Part shown: one piece after another, positions 17,226 to 26,423 of the stretch
How the letters are laid out: each line of letters starts with the position of its first letter
How positions within the stretch are numbered: the first letter of the stretch is position 1
Source: Candidatus Onthovicinus excrementipullorum
Lineage (GTDB): Bacteria; Bacillota; Clostridia; Oscillospirales; Acutalibacteraceae
Assembly: GCA_018712345.1 (NCBI GenBank)
Contig: DVHG01000019.1
Coordinates: forward strand, 1 to 64,000
DNA length: 64,000 bases
Direction: 5' to 3'
Made by a program: the position numbers and the translations under genes
The notes under the pieces: generated by a model
Database searches by the model: none
Told to the model about the DNA's origin: nothing
The model's input: the letters and a program-made list of their open reading frames with translations, nothing else

Positions 17226-17259
17226 GAGCGGTGCTGAAAAATTCAGCACCGCTCTTTTT
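17226..17259 (+). terminator. Terminator of the asd-dapA-dapB-ACT operon
   Basis: Perfect 13-base arms (17226-17238 and 17242-17254) with a three-base loop, then five T. Confidence 0.9.
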
Positions 17260-17375
17260 ATCAGGATAACAAGGCGGCAGCCGGTTCTACCGCCTGCCGC
17301 CCACGATAAATTTCGCTCTGTTTGCACCGCTTTTGGCGGTTACACAAAATTTGGGATTACCCCGCTAAAGTGCAT

Positions 17376-17412
17376 AAAAATCCCCGGTTTTGGAAACATT
17401 CCAAAGCCGAGG
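17376..17412 (-). terminator. Terminator of the acyl-CoA synthetase gene
   Basis: Fourteen-base arms (17399-17412 and 17382-17395, one mismatch, one G-T) with a three-base loop. On the minus strand ATTTTTAT follows. Confidence 0.75.
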
Positions 17413-17445
17413 ACCGCTTTATGCCTCTCTTTAATAAATTGACCG

Positions 17446-19221
17446 TCACTTTTTATCCTCCGGGGAACTGTTTTTCTTCTCCTCCAGAATCTTGGTCAAG
17501 TCCTCCTTCGTCTCCACGGCAAAGCGCTTGATTTTCTGCGTTGTCGTCTTGACGAATTCCGTATCACGGATATGGATACGCTTGATATTCTTATAAGAGG
17601 GGAGTTTTTTATTGACCTCCTTGATTACATCGCCGATCGCCTTTGCGATCTCCTCAGGGGTCAGGGACTGCTTTTTCTTTTTCTCCTTAATAGCCTCGAT
17701 ATTCGGGAACACATTCGCTGTGACGAATAGGTCATCTTCCCCGTCCTCCCCGGATACGATGGACTCCGCGATGAACGGATCATTGTTCAGGTAGTACTCC
17801 ACCTCTTCCGGGTAGATATTTTTCCCGTTCTTGGTGACGATGACATTCTTGATCCTGCCGGTGATGCGGTAATGCCCCTGCTCATCGACCGTGCCGAGAT
17901 CGCCGGTATGGAACCATCCCTCTGCGTCGATCACCTCAGCCGTCAGTTCCGGTGCATTATAATAGCCCATCATCACCATCGGACCGCGTACGCAGATTTC
18001 CCCCACTCCGGAGAAATCGGGATTGATAATTTTGGCCTCCACACCCGGCAGCGGGACACCGACGGAATCCGCAAGTGACAAACGGTCGTTATTGCCAATG
18101 ACGAGCGGTGAGCACTCTGTCAGACCATAGCCGAGATACACCTCAAGACCAAAAGTTTTAAAGTCCTCTACAATACTCGGAGCGATTGCCGCGGCCCCGG
18201 TAATCAGGAGGCGCAGACGTCCGCCAAATGTCTTATGGATTGCCGCGAACACTTTATCGGACACATCAACGCCCAGTGCGCTGGAGGCCCTGGCCAGCAT
18301 CTTCCCAAAGCCGAGCACTGCCTTGCCGCCCTTTTTCTCCTGTGCAGCCTTCAGGATGCGCTTATGGAGCTTTTCAAGCATCAGCGGAACGGTGACAAAA
18401 ATCGTCGGCTGGACCTCCTGCATATTCCGTGCCAGATATTTCAGCCCCTCACAGAAGGAGATGCAAGCGCCGGAATAGAGAACAAACAGAAAGCCAAGCG
18501 AGGATTCATACGTATGGTGCAGCGGAAGAATGGAGAGTACCTGATCGTCCGTTCTGATTTTGACCACGCCGCTGAGCGCCATCAGGTCGGAACAGATGTT
18601 GTATTGGCTGAGCATGACACCCTTTGCCATCCCCGTGGTACCGGAGGTAAAAATCAGGCTGCCGAGTGCCTTGCCGTCCACCTCGGCATCCAGAAACGCG
18701 CGGTCCCCACTGCGGAGCAGTTCCCTGCCGCGCTCCAGCAGCTTCCCATAGGACAGGATGTCCGGCGCAAGGTCCTCCTGTGCGTCAAAACAGATCAGTA
18801 GCAGCTTCTGCGGGATGCGGGCCAGATTCTCGCGAATCCGGTTCATGCGCTTCTGATCGCAAAGGACGGCACGAGCATCCGACACGGTGAGAATATTGAC
18901 AAAGTCATCCGCCGGGAGCTCTCTGTCGATTGGGACAACCACACCGGTGCCACAGGTGATTCCCAGATAGGAGGTCTCCCACTGGTAGGAATTGTCGCCC
19001 GAGACGGCGATATGCGCCCCCTTGAGCCCGAGGCTGAGCAGCGCCGTACCGAGGGCGTTGACCTCCTCCTGAAACTCCTGATAGGTAACCGGATAATAAA
19101 CGCCGTCCTCCCCCTTCAGCCGGTAGGCCGGCAGGCTGCCAAAAAGCCGGGCGCTCTGTGCCAGTAAATCCTTAAAATTTTCAATATTCCGGATCGGATA
19201 AAAAATTTTCTCATCAGCCAT
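17446..19221 (-). CDS. AMP-binding long-chain acyl-CoA synthetase
   Basis: A 591-residue adenylate-forming enzyme that activates fatty acids with ATP and CoA. The AMP-binding signature is LIFTSGTTGMAKGVMLS (about residue 190). Other core motifs are LPLHHTYE, YGLTECSPLV, GWFHTGDLGTVDEQGHYRITGRIKN and the C-terminal Lys region VTKNGKNIYPEEVE. Soluble, with no transmembrane segment. It stands alone on the minus strand, convergent with the lysine operon and closed by its own terminator. The acyl-chain specificity cannot be read from the sequence. Confidence 0.93.
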   Translation of the reverse strand: MADEKIFYPIRNIENFKDLLAQSARLFGSLPAYRLKGEDGVYYPVTYQEFQEEVNALGTALLSLGLKGAHIAVSGDNSYQWETSYLGITCGTGVVVPIDRELPADDFVNILTVSDARAVLCDQKRMNRIRENLARIPQKLLLICFDAQEDLAPDILSYGKLLERGRELLRSGDRAFLDAEVDGKALGSLIFTSGTTGMAKGVMLSQYNICSDLMALSGVVKIRTDDQVLSILPLHHTYESSLGFLFVLYSGACISFCEGLKYLARNMQEVQPTIFVTVPLMLEKLHKRILKAAQEKKGGKAVLGFGKMLARASSALGVDVSDKVFAAIHKTFGGRLRLLITGAAAIAPSIVEDFKTFGLEVYLGYGLTECSPLVIGNNDRLSLADSVGVPLPGVEAKIINPDFSGVGEICVRGPMVMMGYYNAPELTAEVIDAEGWFHTGDLGTVDEQGHYRITGRIKNVIVTKNGKNIYPEEVEYYLNNDPFIAESIVSGEDGEDDLFVTANVFPNIEAIKEKKKKQSLTPEEIAKAIGDVIKEVNKKLPSYKNIKRIHIRDTEFVKTTTQKIKRFAVETKEDLTKILEEKKNSSPEDKK

Positions 19222-19393
19222 GTATAATTTCTCGCTTTACCATAGATTGCCGCGCGGCGGTCATTATCCATTATATCCGCAGCTTAACCGATAGTCAACG
19301 ACTTACGCCAGAATTCACACTTCCTTAAAAATATTCCCAGGAATATCGCGTTTCATGCGAGTTATACTAATCCCGCAAAAGGAAGTGAGACCA

Positions 19394-19555
19394 TTGAAAA
19401 AAATCAGGAAGGACAAAAGCGCCGATCTTTACAAAACCTATATCACTCAGCCGATCAGCCAGGCCGATTCCAGACAGCAAAAGACAGGTGTGGCCATGCC
19501 GAATGACGCCAATGTGGAGAGCAATCGGGAATGGGTTGAGGAAAATAAAAAATAA
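19394..19555 (+). CDS. Small DUF3787 / CDIF630_02480-type spore surface protein
   Basis: About 53 residues from a TTG start at 19394; GGAAGTGAG lies five bases upstream. It is basic and hydrophilic, reading LKKIRKDKSADLYKTY at the start and PNDANVESNREWVEENKK at the end. The C-terminal pattern (a Pro-x-Asp segment, then EWV(D/E)ENKK) is what I recall of the DUF3787 family of small clostridial spore proteins. A longer reading from ATG 19355 has no good Shine-Dalgarno. Its stop overlaps the terminator arm of the convergent transporter gene. Confidence 0.65.
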   Translation: MKKIRKDKSADLYKTYITQPISQADSRQQKTGVAMPNDANVESNREWVEENKK

Positions 19556-19584
19556 ACCGGGCATACGGTTACGCACACCCGGTT
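19555..19584 (-). terminator. Terminator of the GPH transporter gene
   Basis: AACCGGG (19555-19561) and CCCGGTT (19578-19584) with a long loop. On the minus strand the stem is followed by TATTTTTTATTTT. It begins at the stop codon of the convergent small gene. Confidence 0.6.
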
Positions 19585-19614
19585 CAAATCTAAAATCTAT
19601 ACAAATCAAAAGTT

Positions 19615-21219
19615 TTATTTTTTATCGGTGGGATCTTCGCTCTGCGGGGTCCCGCTTTCTTTCAGGTTCATTTCTTTGAGAGCCGCATCCGTTGCCGCAG
19701 CCTCTACGGAATCGGGAACATTCTCCCCCTCTGCCCTACGCCTGGCGCGGGCGGCCATGATATCCGCCATCATCTTCCGATGGCCCTTACCAGTGATATT
19801 GTAGAAGTGAATCGGAATCAGCATTAGCAGATAGCCGATCGCCGGTACGATTGTCGTCATCAGGAAGAGGGCCCAGTTGGTCTCTGTATTCTGGATAACA
19901 GATTCCTCCGTATGGGCAATATATCCTGTCAAGCCAAGGACAAACAGGCCGATGGACGAAGCGAAGGTGTTTTCGATCTTGCCGGTAAAGCTCATGATGG
20001 AGAGCATGATGCCTTCCACACGCGTACCGGTCTTCCACTCGATGTAGTCGACCGTCTCGGCCTCCATCTCCTTTTGCATCAGGTTCTTAAACTCCATAGG
20101 GATGGTGGTCAAACCGGTGAAGAGGACAATCAAAATACCCGTAAATAGGGAGACAGAGGTGCCGGGCTCCTTTGTCATCAGTCCGTGATAGGTTGTCACC
20201 GCGAAGAGAACGTTAATGATAATCGCGCCCACACAGCAGATCTGGAAAAAGCGCCTAGAGTCCGCGCGCTCACCAAGCTTTTCAACGATTTTCGGCACCA
20301 CGAGTCCCGCAATGAGAAAACCGGGGAATTTGATTACATCAATGAAAATATTATATTGACGGTTGAACATCAGATCCGCCACGAAATAGAACGAGACCTG
20401 TTCGGCCACCTTGCAAAGCAGGAAGAAAATATTCGCCAGGAACAGCATCAGCAGCGGCCGATTCTTAAACAGCAGCTGAAAGCATTCCTTTACGGAGGGA
20501 ACATCTTCCTTATGCTCCGCGCGCTCCCGGGTATTCCTGTATGTAAATCGCGTCAGGAATACGATACCAATCGCAGATACGATTGCAGAGGTCAGATAGG
20601 CCTGCGGTGTATGGTCCTTGAAGTACGGCAGGAGCGCTGCGCCTGCGACAAACACCTGCGGCAGAGCGCCCAGCACAGAACGCACAATATTGCTGATACC
20701 ATATAGCTTAGTTCGCTCAATGCCACTGGGCGTGATGGAGAACGCCAGCGCACCCATCGGAATATCAAATGCCGTATATGTGACATCCAGCCCAATGAAA
20801 AGGATCGTCGTATAGATGATATTGAACACCGGCGGCGCATCCGCACTACCGACAAAGAACAGGATCATGACAATCGACACAAAAATGGGCGCCCACTTGA
20901 TGTAGGGGCGCATCTGACCGTTCTTAGTACGTGTCCGGTCCACAATGACGCCCATCATCGGATCGTTGATCGCGTCAAATATTCCACAGAAAAGACGGAT
21001 AACGGAAGCCGTGCCCATCGGGTCGCTAAGCTTTTTAAACAGGACGTTCGTCAGGAAAAAGTTGACATACTTAGAGCTTGTCATACCCGTGTTCATACCC
21101 TGCGCGCCGCGGCCCACCGCATAGGAGAGCAGCTCACGCCAGGTAAGATAGGTCTCCTCACCAACATCATTTTTAATAATTTTGCTGTCGAGGAATCCCT
21201 TGATACTGAATTTCCCCAT
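19615..21219 (-). CDS. GPH-family sugar:cation symporter (MFS)
   Basis: A 534-residue polytopic membrane protein of the glycoside-pentoside-hexuronide family. About twelve hydrophobic segments are visible, with the family-typical LFCGIFDAINDPMMGVIVDRTRTKNGQMRPYIKW between early helices. A charged tail of about 50 residues ends in PTDKK. I start at ATG 21219, directly behind GAGGAGG, rather than 22 codons upstream. It presumably imports a sugar or glycoside with H+ or Na+. No catabolic gene adjoins it, so the substrate is unknown. Confidence 0.9.
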   Translation of the reverse strand: MGKFSIKGFLDSKIIKNDVGEETYLTWRELLSYAVGRGAQGMNTGMTSSKYVNFFLTNVLFKKLSDPMGTASVIRLFCGIFDAINDPMMGVIVDRTRTKNGQMRPYIKWAPIFVSIVMILFFVGSADAPPVFNIIYTTILFIGLDVTYTAFDIPMGALAFSITPSGIERTKLYGISNIVRSVLGALPQVFVAGAALLPYFKDHTPQAYLTSAIVSAIGIVFLTRFTYRNTRERAEHKEDVPSVKECFQLLFKNRPLLMLFLANIFFLLCKVAEQVSFYFVADLMFNRQYNIFIDVIKFPGFLIAGLVVPKIVEKLGERADSRRFFQICCVGAIIINVLFAVTTYHGLMTKEPGTSVSLFTGILIVLFTGLTTIPMEFKNLMQKEMEAETVDYIEWKTGTRVEGIMLSIMSFTGKIENTFASSIGLFVLGLTGYIAHTEESVIQNTETNWALFLMTTIVPAIGYLLMLIPIHFYNITGKGHRKMMADIMAARARRRAEGENVPDSVEAAATDAALKEMNLKESGTPQSEDPTDKK

Positions 21220-21375
21220 AGACTTCCTCCTCATCAGATAAAAATGATACTTTATCAGAATAACGGAACCGGCGCTGTATGCCATGGCATACGCGCGCCG
21301 ACGGGCGTTCCAGATTCCGCCATTACCCCAGAAAAATATTAAAACTTTACTACGCTACTTTTTTAAACTTTATAT

Positions 21376-21404
21376 ATTTTACCACCGTATAGCCAAAAGT
21401 TCAA
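21376..21404 (-). promoter_or_regulatory. Predicted promoter of the GPH transporter
   Basis: Minus strand -35 TTGAAC (21399-21404), 17-base spacer, -10 TAAAAT (21376-21381). The remaining 332-base gap between transporter and upp holds only this and the upp terminator. Confidence 0.5.
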
Positions 21405-21511
21405 GAATTATTTATATTTTTTTTGCTTTTTGTCCCAAAGTTGTGTCCAGATTTTGTTCATTGTCTATCAAACAGTCCGATCCCTCTCAGATGGGCAGTG
21501 ATCGCAACATG

Positions 21512-21538
21512 AAAAAGAGAGCGGGAAGTCCGCTCTCT
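21512..21538 (-). terminator. Terminator of upp
   Basis: Perfect nine-base arms AGAGAGCGG (21516-21524) and CCGCTCTCT (21530-21538), loop of five, then T-run on the minus strand. Confidence 0.85.
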
Positions 21539-21551
21539 TAAAAATCGATTG

Positions 21552-22181
21552 TTATTTTGTCCCGAAAATACGGTCACCCGCATCGCCCAGACCTGGGACA
21601 ATATAGCCGTGATCATTGAGTCTTTCATCCAGCGCGGCACAGAAGATATCCACATCCGGATGCGTCTTGGAGAGCTTATTGAGCCCCTCAGGTGCGGCGA
21701 TGATGCCCATGAACTTGATTGATTTTGGATGGTGCTTTTTGATCATAGAAATCGCGTCCGTCGCAGAGCCACCCGTGGCGAGCATCGGGTCGAGCACGAT
21801 TACCTCGCGCTCCTCAATATCGGACGGGAGTTTGCAGTAATACTCGACTGGTTCCAGTGTCTGCGGATCACGGTACAGCCCGATATGTCCCACCCGGGCG
21901 GACGGAACGAGTTCCAGTACTCCCTCCACCATACCGAGGCCTGCGCGCAGGATTGGGACAAAGGCCAGTTTTTTGCCGGAGATCACCTTGGTCTTGACGA
22001 CGGAGACCGGTGTCTCGATCTCAACCTCCTTGAGTGTGAGATCGCGCGTCGCCTCATAGCACATAAGCATGGCGATCTCGCCCACAAGCTCGCGGAATTC
22101 CTTGGAGCCGGTGTTCTTGTCCCTGAGAAGGGTCAGCTTGTGTTGGATCAGCGGATGGTTGGTAATTGTAATATTGCCCAT
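21552..22181 (-). CDS. upp: Uracil phosphoribosyltransferase
   Basis: A protein of 209 residues, full length. It salvages uracil to UMP using PRPP. The PRPP-binding motif is [14 protein letters not shown], and the uracil-binding C-terminal segment includes [24 protein letters not shown]. The start is [16 protein letters not shown] with GAGAGGAA upstream. It follows rpiB by 39 bases in the same direction and is probably the last gene of the tsaE-tsaB-rpiB-upp transcript. Confidence 0.97.
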   Translation of the reverse strand: MGNITITNHPLIQHKLTLLRDKNTGSKEFRELVGEIAMLMCYEATRDLTLKEVEIETPVSVVKTKVISGKKLAFVPILRAGLGMVEGVLELVPSARVGHIGLYRDPQTLEPVEYYCKLPSDIEEREVIVLDPMLATGGSATDAISMIKKHHPKSIKFMGIIAAPEGLNKLSKTHPDVDIFCAALDERLNDHGYIVPGLGDAGDRIFGTK

Positions 22182-22220
22182 TTTTGAACTTCCTCTCTGA
22201 TGATAATATCCGTATTTAAA

Positions 22221-22667
22221 TTACAGCTCTCCGTTTTCAATGGCGGCGATCTGGTCGACCCTGCGCTGATGGCGGCCGCCTTCAAATTCCGTGCTCAAAA
22301 AGACATCCACCAGCTCCAGTGCCAGACCGACGCCCACCACGCGGCCGCCCATGCACAGGATGTTCGCATCATTGTGCAGCCGTGTATATTTGGCGCTGAA
22401 ATAGTCTGAACAGCACGCGGCCCGTACACCCTTTATCTTATTAGCGGCCATTGAAATTCCAATTCCCGTTCCGCAGCAGAGAATTCCAAGATCGCACTCA
22501 CCGGATACAACTCCCCGGGCCGCCTCCGCGGCGATCGGCGCGTAATCGACCGACTCACAGGAGTTAGTTCCGTAATCCTTCACCACATGCCCGTTGGCAA
22601 TCAGATGATCCATAATGGCACATTTGAGCTCATAGCCGCCGTGATCGGCTCCCAAAGCAATTTTCAT
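22221..22667 (-). CDS. rpiB: Ribose-5-phosphate isomerase B
   Basis: A protein of 148 residues of the RpiB/LacAB family that interconverts ribose 5-phosphate and ribulose 5-phosphate. It opens MKIALGADHGGYELK, and the active-site loop is GILCCGTGIGISMAANK with the Cys-Thr-Gly cluster. RAACCSDYFSAKYTRLHNDANILCMGGR carries the His-Asp and phosphate-binding residues. Its ATG overlaps the tsaB stop by four bases, showing translational coupling. Confidence 0.95.
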   Translation of the reverse strand: MKIALGADHGGYELKCAIMDHLIANGHVVKDYGTNSCESVDYAPIAAEAARGVVSGECDLGILCCGTGIGISMAANKIKGVRAACCSDYFSAKYTRLHNDANILCMGGRVVGVGLALELVDVFLSTEFEGGRHQRRVDQIAAIENGEL

Positions 22668-23380
22668 TGACGCTCCCCTTTCTGCTGTTCAAGACGCCGT
22701 TTCAGCTCCCGCTGCGCCTGGGCAAGGCGCAGATAGGACGGTACAAGTTCCGCCTCCGGGATGGCTTCCCCTTCCAGATACTGCCGGTACGCGAGCAGGG
22801 AGACAGTCCCGGCGCGCTGATACCGGATGTTCTCCGGTGCAAGGCGGACATTTGGCAAAACATCTTTCAGCCTATTATAACATAATACAGCCCCATCGCC
22901 TATAAAAATTATATTTTTTTGCAGATTTTTCAAAAATGCACATAGCTCCTCAATCGGAACAGCCTGATCCGGGCACAGCCTGCGGAAGCCGTCTGAACAG
23001 TCAAAGGTGGCCGTATACACCTGACCACAGCGCGCATCCATTACGGCACAGGCCACGCAATCAACTCCCGCGAGAGCATAGGCAATCGCCTCCAGCGTGG
23101 AGACCGGCACACATGGGCTGCCGTGCGCCGCCGCAAGGCCTTTGACCGTGGCACAGCCGATACGGATCCCCGTAAAGGAGCCGGGACCGATCGACGCCGA
23201 AAACGCGCCGATGGAGTCAAAATCAATCTCCGCACACCGGAGCGCGGCATCTATGCAGCGCATCAGCGTGCGGCTGTGCGTGAGCGCCGTATTGGTAAAC
23301 ACCTCGCTGAGCACTTTTCCGTCACAGCAGACGGCCGCACTCGCCGCCCCGGCCGAGCTTTCAACTGCCAAAATATTCAT
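22664..23380 (-). CDS. tsaB: tRNA threonylcarbamoyladenosine synthesis protein TsaB
   Basis: A 238-residue ASKHA-fold partner of TsaD in the t6A37 modification complex. It opens MNILAVESSAGAASAAV, with SIGPGSFTGIRIGCATVKGLAAA as the nucleotide-fold signature. TsaB is a scaffold without its own active site. ATGA overlaps couple it to tsaE upstream and rpiB downstream. The t6A product is the substrate of MtaB at 36019-37308. Confidence 0.95.
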   Translation of the reverse strand: MNILAVESSAGAASAAVCCDGKVLSEVFTNTALTHSRTLMRCIDAALRCAEIDFDSIGAFSASIGPGSFTGIRIGCATVKGLAAAHGSPCVPVSTLEAIAYALAGVDCVACAVMDARCGQVYTATFDCSDGFRRLCPDQAVPIEELCAFLKNLQKNIIFIGDGAVLCYNRLKDVLPNVRLAPENIRYQRAGTVSLLAYRQYLEGEAIPEAELVPSYLRLAQAQRELKRRLEQQKGERQ

Positions 23381-23811
23381 AAAACATCTTCTTCCGTCTT
23401 TTTGGTGATCGTGATCCGGCGGTCGCTGTCCCCCAGACGCTCAAATTCCACCAGATAACTTCCCGCCGGGATGGCGTTCTCAATATTTTCACTCCACTCG
23501 ATGGCCAGAACACTTTTCTGGTCAAGGTAGTCAAAAAATCCGGTGGAATACAGGTCCTCCCAGCTCCCGACACGGTACATGTCAAAGTGATACAGCGGCG
23601 GATGCCCCCCGTATGCATTCACCAGCGCAAAGGTCGGGCTTGTAACGGCGGCATCCGGAGTAAGTACACGGGCCATTCCACGTACAAAGGCAGTCTTCCC
23701 CATTCCAAGCCCGCCGAACATGGCGACAACTCCGCCGCCGGAGAGATCTCCTGCCAGCTTTTCACCCAGAGCTGCTGTCTCCTCCTCGCTGTGGGTCAGA
23801 TAGACCGCCAT
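23377..23811 (-). CDS. tsaE: tRNA threonylcarbamoyladenosine synthesis ATPase TsaE
   Basis: A 144-residue P-loop ATPase needed for turnover of the t6A complex. Walker A is FGGLGMGKTAF near residues 34-44; TSPTFALVNAYGG and FDMYRV follow, the conserved switch and Asp segments. ALNAIEWSEN-type Walker B is seen as VLAIEWSENIE. First gene of the tsaE-tsaB-rpiB-upp operon, divergent from rodA across about 160 bases. Confidence 0.95.
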   Translation of the reverse strand: MAVYLTHSEEETAALGEKLAGDLSGGGVVAMFGGLGMGKTAFVRGMARVLTPDAAVTSPTFALVNAYGGHPPLYHFDMYRVGSWEDLYSTGFFDYLDQKSVLAIEWSENIENAIPAGSYLVEFERLGDSDRRITITKKTEEDVL

Positions 23812-23901
23812 CCCATCACCGCCTTTCTTTCAAATTATAACATGCCTGCCCTATAATTGCAAAACAAATTCATTCAAGGACAGGCAGGCAGATATTTTTG
23901 C

Positions 23902-23930
23902 TTGAATTGTAAGGGATGGGAGATTATAAT
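23902..23930 (+). promoter_or_regulatory. Predicted sigma-A promoter of rodA
   Basis: -35 TTGAAT (23902-23907), 17-base spacer, perfect -10 TATAAT (23925-23930). The expected start near 23937 rules out the upstream in-frame ATG at 23916. Confidence 0.7.
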
Positions 23931-23972
23931 GGTAGTATACATTTTAAACTTTGTGCATGGGAGTGTGAACTT

Positions 23973-25208
23973 TTGAAAAAGACCATGGGCAAAACGAGCA
24001 CAAAAAAGAGGACCGGCCTCCCGAAACTCACCTGGCCGGCTGTTAAGCAATATATCAAAGAGACCGATAAATGGCTGCTGCTTCTGGTGACCGCGGCATC
24101 CGTCTACGGGATCCTGCTTGTCTTCAGTGCCACTTATGCGGACAAGGGTGATAGCCTGATCCCGCGTGACGCGCTCGTAATGATGATCGCTTTCTGCCTG
24201 GGGATTGCGGCGTGCATGATCGTCTCCTCATTCGACTATGAGATCCTGTCGCGGCTGTGGATTCTGGTGGGAATCGGCTGCTTTTTGCTGATGGTGATTA
24301 CGCTGTTTTTCGGTACACCGCTCAACCCTGACCGCCCGGATGCCAAATCCTGGCTGGATCTTGGACCCATTGCCTTCCAGACCTCCGAACTGGTAAAGGT
24401 GGGATTTATCCTGACGTTCTCCGTCCATTTGGATCTGGTCAAGGAGGAGATCAACAAGTTCAAAAACGTGATTCTCCTCTGCCTGCACGGGGCGGTCCCT
24501 GTCCTCATGGTAATGAAATCCGGCGACGACGGCTCCGCCCTAATTTTCCTGCTGATCTTCGCAGCAATGATGTTTGCCGCAGGGTTGCACTGGGCGTATT
24601 TCCTTGCCGCCTTCTCGTGCCTGCTCGTGGGAATTCCGATCCTCTGGTATACCGGCTTCATTATCGACGATCACCAGAAGGCACGTATTCTGGCACTGAT
24701 CCATCCCGAGGAATATGCACTCAATGAGGCCTATCAACAGAATCAGGGGATCGTCGCAATCGGATCGGGCCAGACGACGGGAAAAGGATTCATGGGGGGA
24801 AATTATACTCAGAACAACCTGGTCCCTGAAAGCCAAAACGATATGATCTTTACTGTGGCCGGCGAGGAGTTTGGCTTTATCGGGGCGGCGGCTGTGGTGA
24901 TTGTGCTGGGGTTGATTATCCTCAGGATCATCCTCAACGGCAGACGTTCCAAGGATATGGTCGGCTATCTGATCTGCATGGGGACGGCAGCGATGATCGC
25001 CTCTCAGGCTATCCTGAATATCGGCATGGGCCTGCGCGTGCTGCCTGTTATCGGGATCACGCTCCCCTTCTTCTCCGCCGGCGGATCCTCCAATGTCTGT
25101 ATTTATCTGGCCATCGGGCTGGTGATGAGCGTCTACCGATTCAATCAGAAGCGCCCCGCAGTCGATTTCCGGGTCAGCCGAATCGCCACGGCATTCTCCG
25201 AGCGATAA
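23973..25208 (+). CDS. rodA: SEDS-family peptidoglycan polymerase (RodA-like)
   Basis: About 411 residues with some ten transmembrane helices. SEDS proteins polymerise lipid II glycan strands with a partner class B penicillin-binding protein. AKSWLDLGPIAFQTSELVKVGFIL and GKGFMGGNYTQNNLVPESQNDMIFTVAGEE match RodA more closely than FtsW or SpoVE. The start is taken as TTG 23973 because the promoter at 23902-23930 excludes the ATG at 23916; ATG 23985 is another option. Single gene closed by a terminator. No penicillin-binding protein partner adjoins it. Confidence 0.88.
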   Translation: MKKTMGKTSTKKRTGLPKLTWPAVKQYIKETDKWLLLLVTAASVYGILLVFSATYADKGDSLIPRDALVMMIAFCLGIAACMIVSSFDYEILSRLWILVGIGCFLLMVITLFFGTPLNPDRPDAKSWLDLGPIAFQTSELVKVGFILTFSVHLDLVKEEINKFKNVILLCLHGAVPVLMVMKSGDDGSALIFLLIFAAMMFAAGLHWAYFLAAFSCLLVGIPILWYTGFIIDDHQKARILALIHPEEYALNEAYQQNQGIVAIGSGQTTGKGFMGGNYTQNNLVPESQNDMIFTVAGEEFGFIGAAAVVIVLGLIILRIILNGRRSKDMVGYLICMGTAAMIASQAILNIGMGLRVLPVIGITLPFFSAGGSSNVCIYLAIGLVMSVYRFNQKRPAVDFRVSRIATAFSER

Positions 25209-25223
25209 TCAAAAACATGGCGA

Positions 25224-25256
25224 AAGCGGTATGGTATAATCCCATACCGCTTTTTT
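25224..25256 (+). terminator. Terminator of rodA (probably also of the germination operon)
   Basis: Perfect 11-base arms AAGCGGTATGG (25224-25234) and CCATACCGCTT (25242-25252) followed by T-run. On the minus strand it lies after the gerAC stop. Confidence 0.85.
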
Positions 25257-25280
25257 GTATAGCTCTGTGTACGGAGGGGA

Positions 25281-26423
25281 TCACGCGTTGATTTCAACGG
25301 ATTCATGACCGCTCCGGCGGATCTGAACTTCTGCAGTGACACTCGTCGTCACCATCGGAAGGACCTTACGCCACCGATCGGTCACGGATTTAAAATAGGC
25401 CGTCTCACTCATCATCATGGCCCGCCCGATCCCAAATACATCGCTCTTGAGTTCCCTGGTAAGCTTTTCAAGCACCTGGCCGCAGGTCTTTTCAATATAT
25501 TCCTCGGCACTTTGACGGATGTTTTCGAGTTTTTCCTCCGTCATCTCCTGCGGAGCATTCTGAAGCTCGCTGATATCAAACCGAAGCCTGAGATTAAAAT
25601 TTGCATAGGGCCGCCCATCGCGCAGGCCGACATCTTTCTCCGATTTACAGTCGACAATATACAGGCCCACATTCCCGAACTCCTTCATGGGGATATTAAT
25701 TTCATTTTGCTTAATGTTGCCATCCAGCACCAGCAGAAACGGCGCCTGCTCGCTGTCCAGATAGCCACAGATGCGGTCATCCTGCATTATCGCCACACCC
25801 GATATCCGTACCCCTTTCGCGTCCTTTGGTTCCCCTTCGACGACCTCAAGACTTGGGGCGGTCGGGTCAATTCCAGGCGCAATATAACGGTTTACGATAT
25901 TCATCACCTGTACCCGCGCCTTTTTCGACTGTGTTTCCAGTAGGTTTGCGATCTCCTCTGCCGGAATCGTAGCCTCCCCAAAATCGGCGCTCAGGATCTC
26001 CGACGCCTTTCCTGCTGTCACTGCAAAATCGATTGACGGGCGGGTGGAGTAATCCCGAATAAAATAATCCAGAATATCCCGCAGCCCGGTATCAGCCGCC
26101 GCTTGGCTGACAACCAGAACCCGGTTGTGGGAATACATCGGGTTTTTCCCAATAAACTGCCTGATGCCGTTGGCCGCCTGGGAAATAGTGGTCCCGCGGG
26201 TCGTGTATAACGTGGTGACGTTCTTATTCGTCTCCGCACCGGAGGAGCTCGCCTGAGAAAGATTGAACACCTGTATGGTCAGCGTATACTGCCCCTCCTC
26301 ATAGTCGACCCCGATCCCCTGGAGGACGACGCGGTTGCTGATATCACTGTTCAGGTGATCGGCACATCCGGAAGCACCAAACAAAATCAGCGGAACCAGT
26401 AAAATCGCAAGGAGTTTTTTCAT
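25281..26423 (-). CDS. gerAC: Spore germination lipoprotein, Ger(x)C family
   Basis: A protein of 380 residues. The lipobox is ASGC (about residue 20), then NRVVLQGIGVDYEEGQYTLTIQVFNL, the usual GerAC opening. DGRPYANFNLRLRFDISELQ and the C-terminal helix region ENIRQSAEEYIEKTCGQVLEKLTRELKSDVFGIG are family features. It is the lipoprotein subunit of the germinant receptor in the spore inner membrane. Its ATG overlaps the gerAB stop. Last gene of a complete AA-AB-AC operon. Confidence 0.95.
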   Translation of the reverse strand: MKKLLAILLVPLILFGASGCADHLNSDISNRVVLQGIGVDYEEGQYTLTIQVFNLSQASSSGAETNKNVTTLYTTRGTTISQAANGIRQFIGKNPMYSHNRVLVVSQAAADTGLRDILDYFIRDYSTRPSIDFAVTAGKASEILSADFGEATIPAEEIANLLETQSKKARVQVMNIVNRYIAPGIDPTAPSLEVVEGEPKDAKGVRISGVAIMQDDRICGYLDSEQAPFLLVLDGNIKQNEINIPMKEFGNVGLYIVDCKSEKDVGLRDGRPYANFNLRLRFDISELQNAPQEMTEEKLENIRQSAEEYIEKTCGQVLEKLTRELKSDVFGIGRAMMMSETAYFKSVTDRWRKVLPMVTTSVTAEVQIRRSGHESVEINA

